From assembly GCA_947630255.1 (NCBI GenBank), contig CANRGU010000006.1, forward strand, positions 1 through 24,726: a stretch of DNA of 24,726 nucleotides, in the 5' to 3' direction. The position numbers were made by a program, and so were the translations under genes. The notes below the pieces were generated by a model. That model was not told the origin of the DNA, ran no database searches, and saw only the letters and a list, made by a program, of their open reading frames with translations. Source of the DNA: an uncultured Clostridia bacterium. GTDB taxonomy: Bacteria; Bacillota; Clostridia; TANB77; CAG-508. Positions 24,604 to 24,726 of this stretch are shown here, in pieces (within the stretch, counting starts at the first letter, position 1; every line of letters begins with the position of its first letter).

Positions 24604-24642
24604 TTGACAATTAATAATTTGCATGTTAAACTATTAATTGTC
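24604..24642 (+). promoter_or_regulatory. Promoter of tRNA-Ser inside a perfect inverted repeat
   Basis: TTGACA (24604-24609), a 17-base spacer and the extended -10 TGTTAAACT (24624-24632) lie just before the tRNA. A perfect 11-bp inverted repeat, GACAATTAATA (24606-24616) and TATTAATTGTC (24632-24642), overlaps both elements. It could be an operator or the terminator hairpin of the upstream operon (15-base loop, poor U-tail). Confidence 0.5.
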
Positions 24643-24650
24643 TCTTATGT

Positions 24651-24726
24651 GGAGAGGTGGTCGAGTTGGTTTATGGCACCAGTCTTGAAAATTGGCGTAG
24701 GTTTGTAGCCTACCGTGGGTTCGAAT
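24651..24726 (+). tRNA. tRNA-Ser(UGA), 3' end cut by the window edge
   Basis: Acceptor GGAGAGG, D-arm GTCGAGTTGGTTTATGGC, anticodon stem CCAGT/ATTGG around loop CTTGAAA with anticodon TGA (reads UCA and other UCN codons), a long class II variable arm (GTAGG/CCTAC) and the start of the T-arm GGGTTCGAAT. The last 10 or so bases of the T-arm and the acceptor 3' strand are outside the window. Confidence 0.95.

Noticed and set aside
1..24726. CRISPR arrays, insertion sequences and rRNA genes
   Set aside because: No regularly spaced repeats, transposase motifs, terminal inverted repeats or rRNA signatures were seen.

Overview
This window is a replication-origin region from a very AT-rich, low-GC Gram-positive bacterium, most likely an uncultivated Clostridia-type Firmicute. 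The evidence is the gene order (ileS, gyrA, gyrB, recF, dnaN, dnaA on the minus strand; rpmH, rnpA, yidD, yidC, jag, mnmE, mnmG, rsmG, parA, parB, DUF4446 gene on the plus strand), the divergence of the two arms at dnaA/rpmH, DnaA-box clusters on both sides of dnaA, and strong AGGAGG-type ribosome binding sites. The window ends inside a serine tRNA gene.

Layout. 1-1530: 5' two thirds of ileS. 1585-4264: a small unknown gene and gyrA. 4389-4937: a DUF4160/DUF2442 gene pair with its own promoter and terminator. 4987-9421: a four-gene accessory operon inserted between gyrA and gyrB, encoding a VirB4-type secretion ATPase, a small companion protein, a CpaE/TadZ-like P-loop ATPase and an unrecognised protein. 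9521-12529: gyrB and recF. 12531-15538: dnaN, the unwinding side of oriC, dnaA and the upstream DnaA-box cluster. 15539-17998: ribosomal protein L34, RNase P protein, YidD, YidC and Jag. 18077-22139: the tRNA/rRNA modification genes mnmE, mnmG, rsmG. 22140-24593: chromosome segregation genes parA, parB and a DUF4446 gene. 24651-end: tRNA-Ser(UGA).

Main observation. Five genes (an unknown gene, virB4-like twice, recF, rnpA, mnmE) look broken by a one-base insertion, but all six lesions are the same event in the same codon phase. A C sits directly in front of an in-frame GGA glycine codon, so that a CGG codon followed by A appears in the zero frame. Skipping the C, or reading CGGA as one quadruplet glycine codon, restores the full family protein every time, including the invariant Walker A glycine of the VirB4 protein and the conserved glycine after the DTAG motif of MnmE. 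I scanned about 7,600 codons and found no other in-frame CGG codon, whereas CGU, CGC, CGA and AGA/AGG are used for arginine and CGG occurs freely out of phase and in non-coding DNA. The simplest reading is that CGG is not a normal arginine codon here and that CGGA directs a +1 frameshift to glycine. This would be a genome-wide recoding behaviour rather than a set of pseudogenes, and the affected genes include normally essential or core ones (rnpA, mnmE, recF).

How the parts work together. The core is the standard initiation, clamp-loading, topology, segregation and membrane-insertion set of a Firmicute origin. The gyrA-gyrB island looks like the remnant or specialised form of a type IV secretion/pilus-like machine. 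It carries three of the six CGGA sites, so it appears adapted to the host's decoding rather than freshly acquired.
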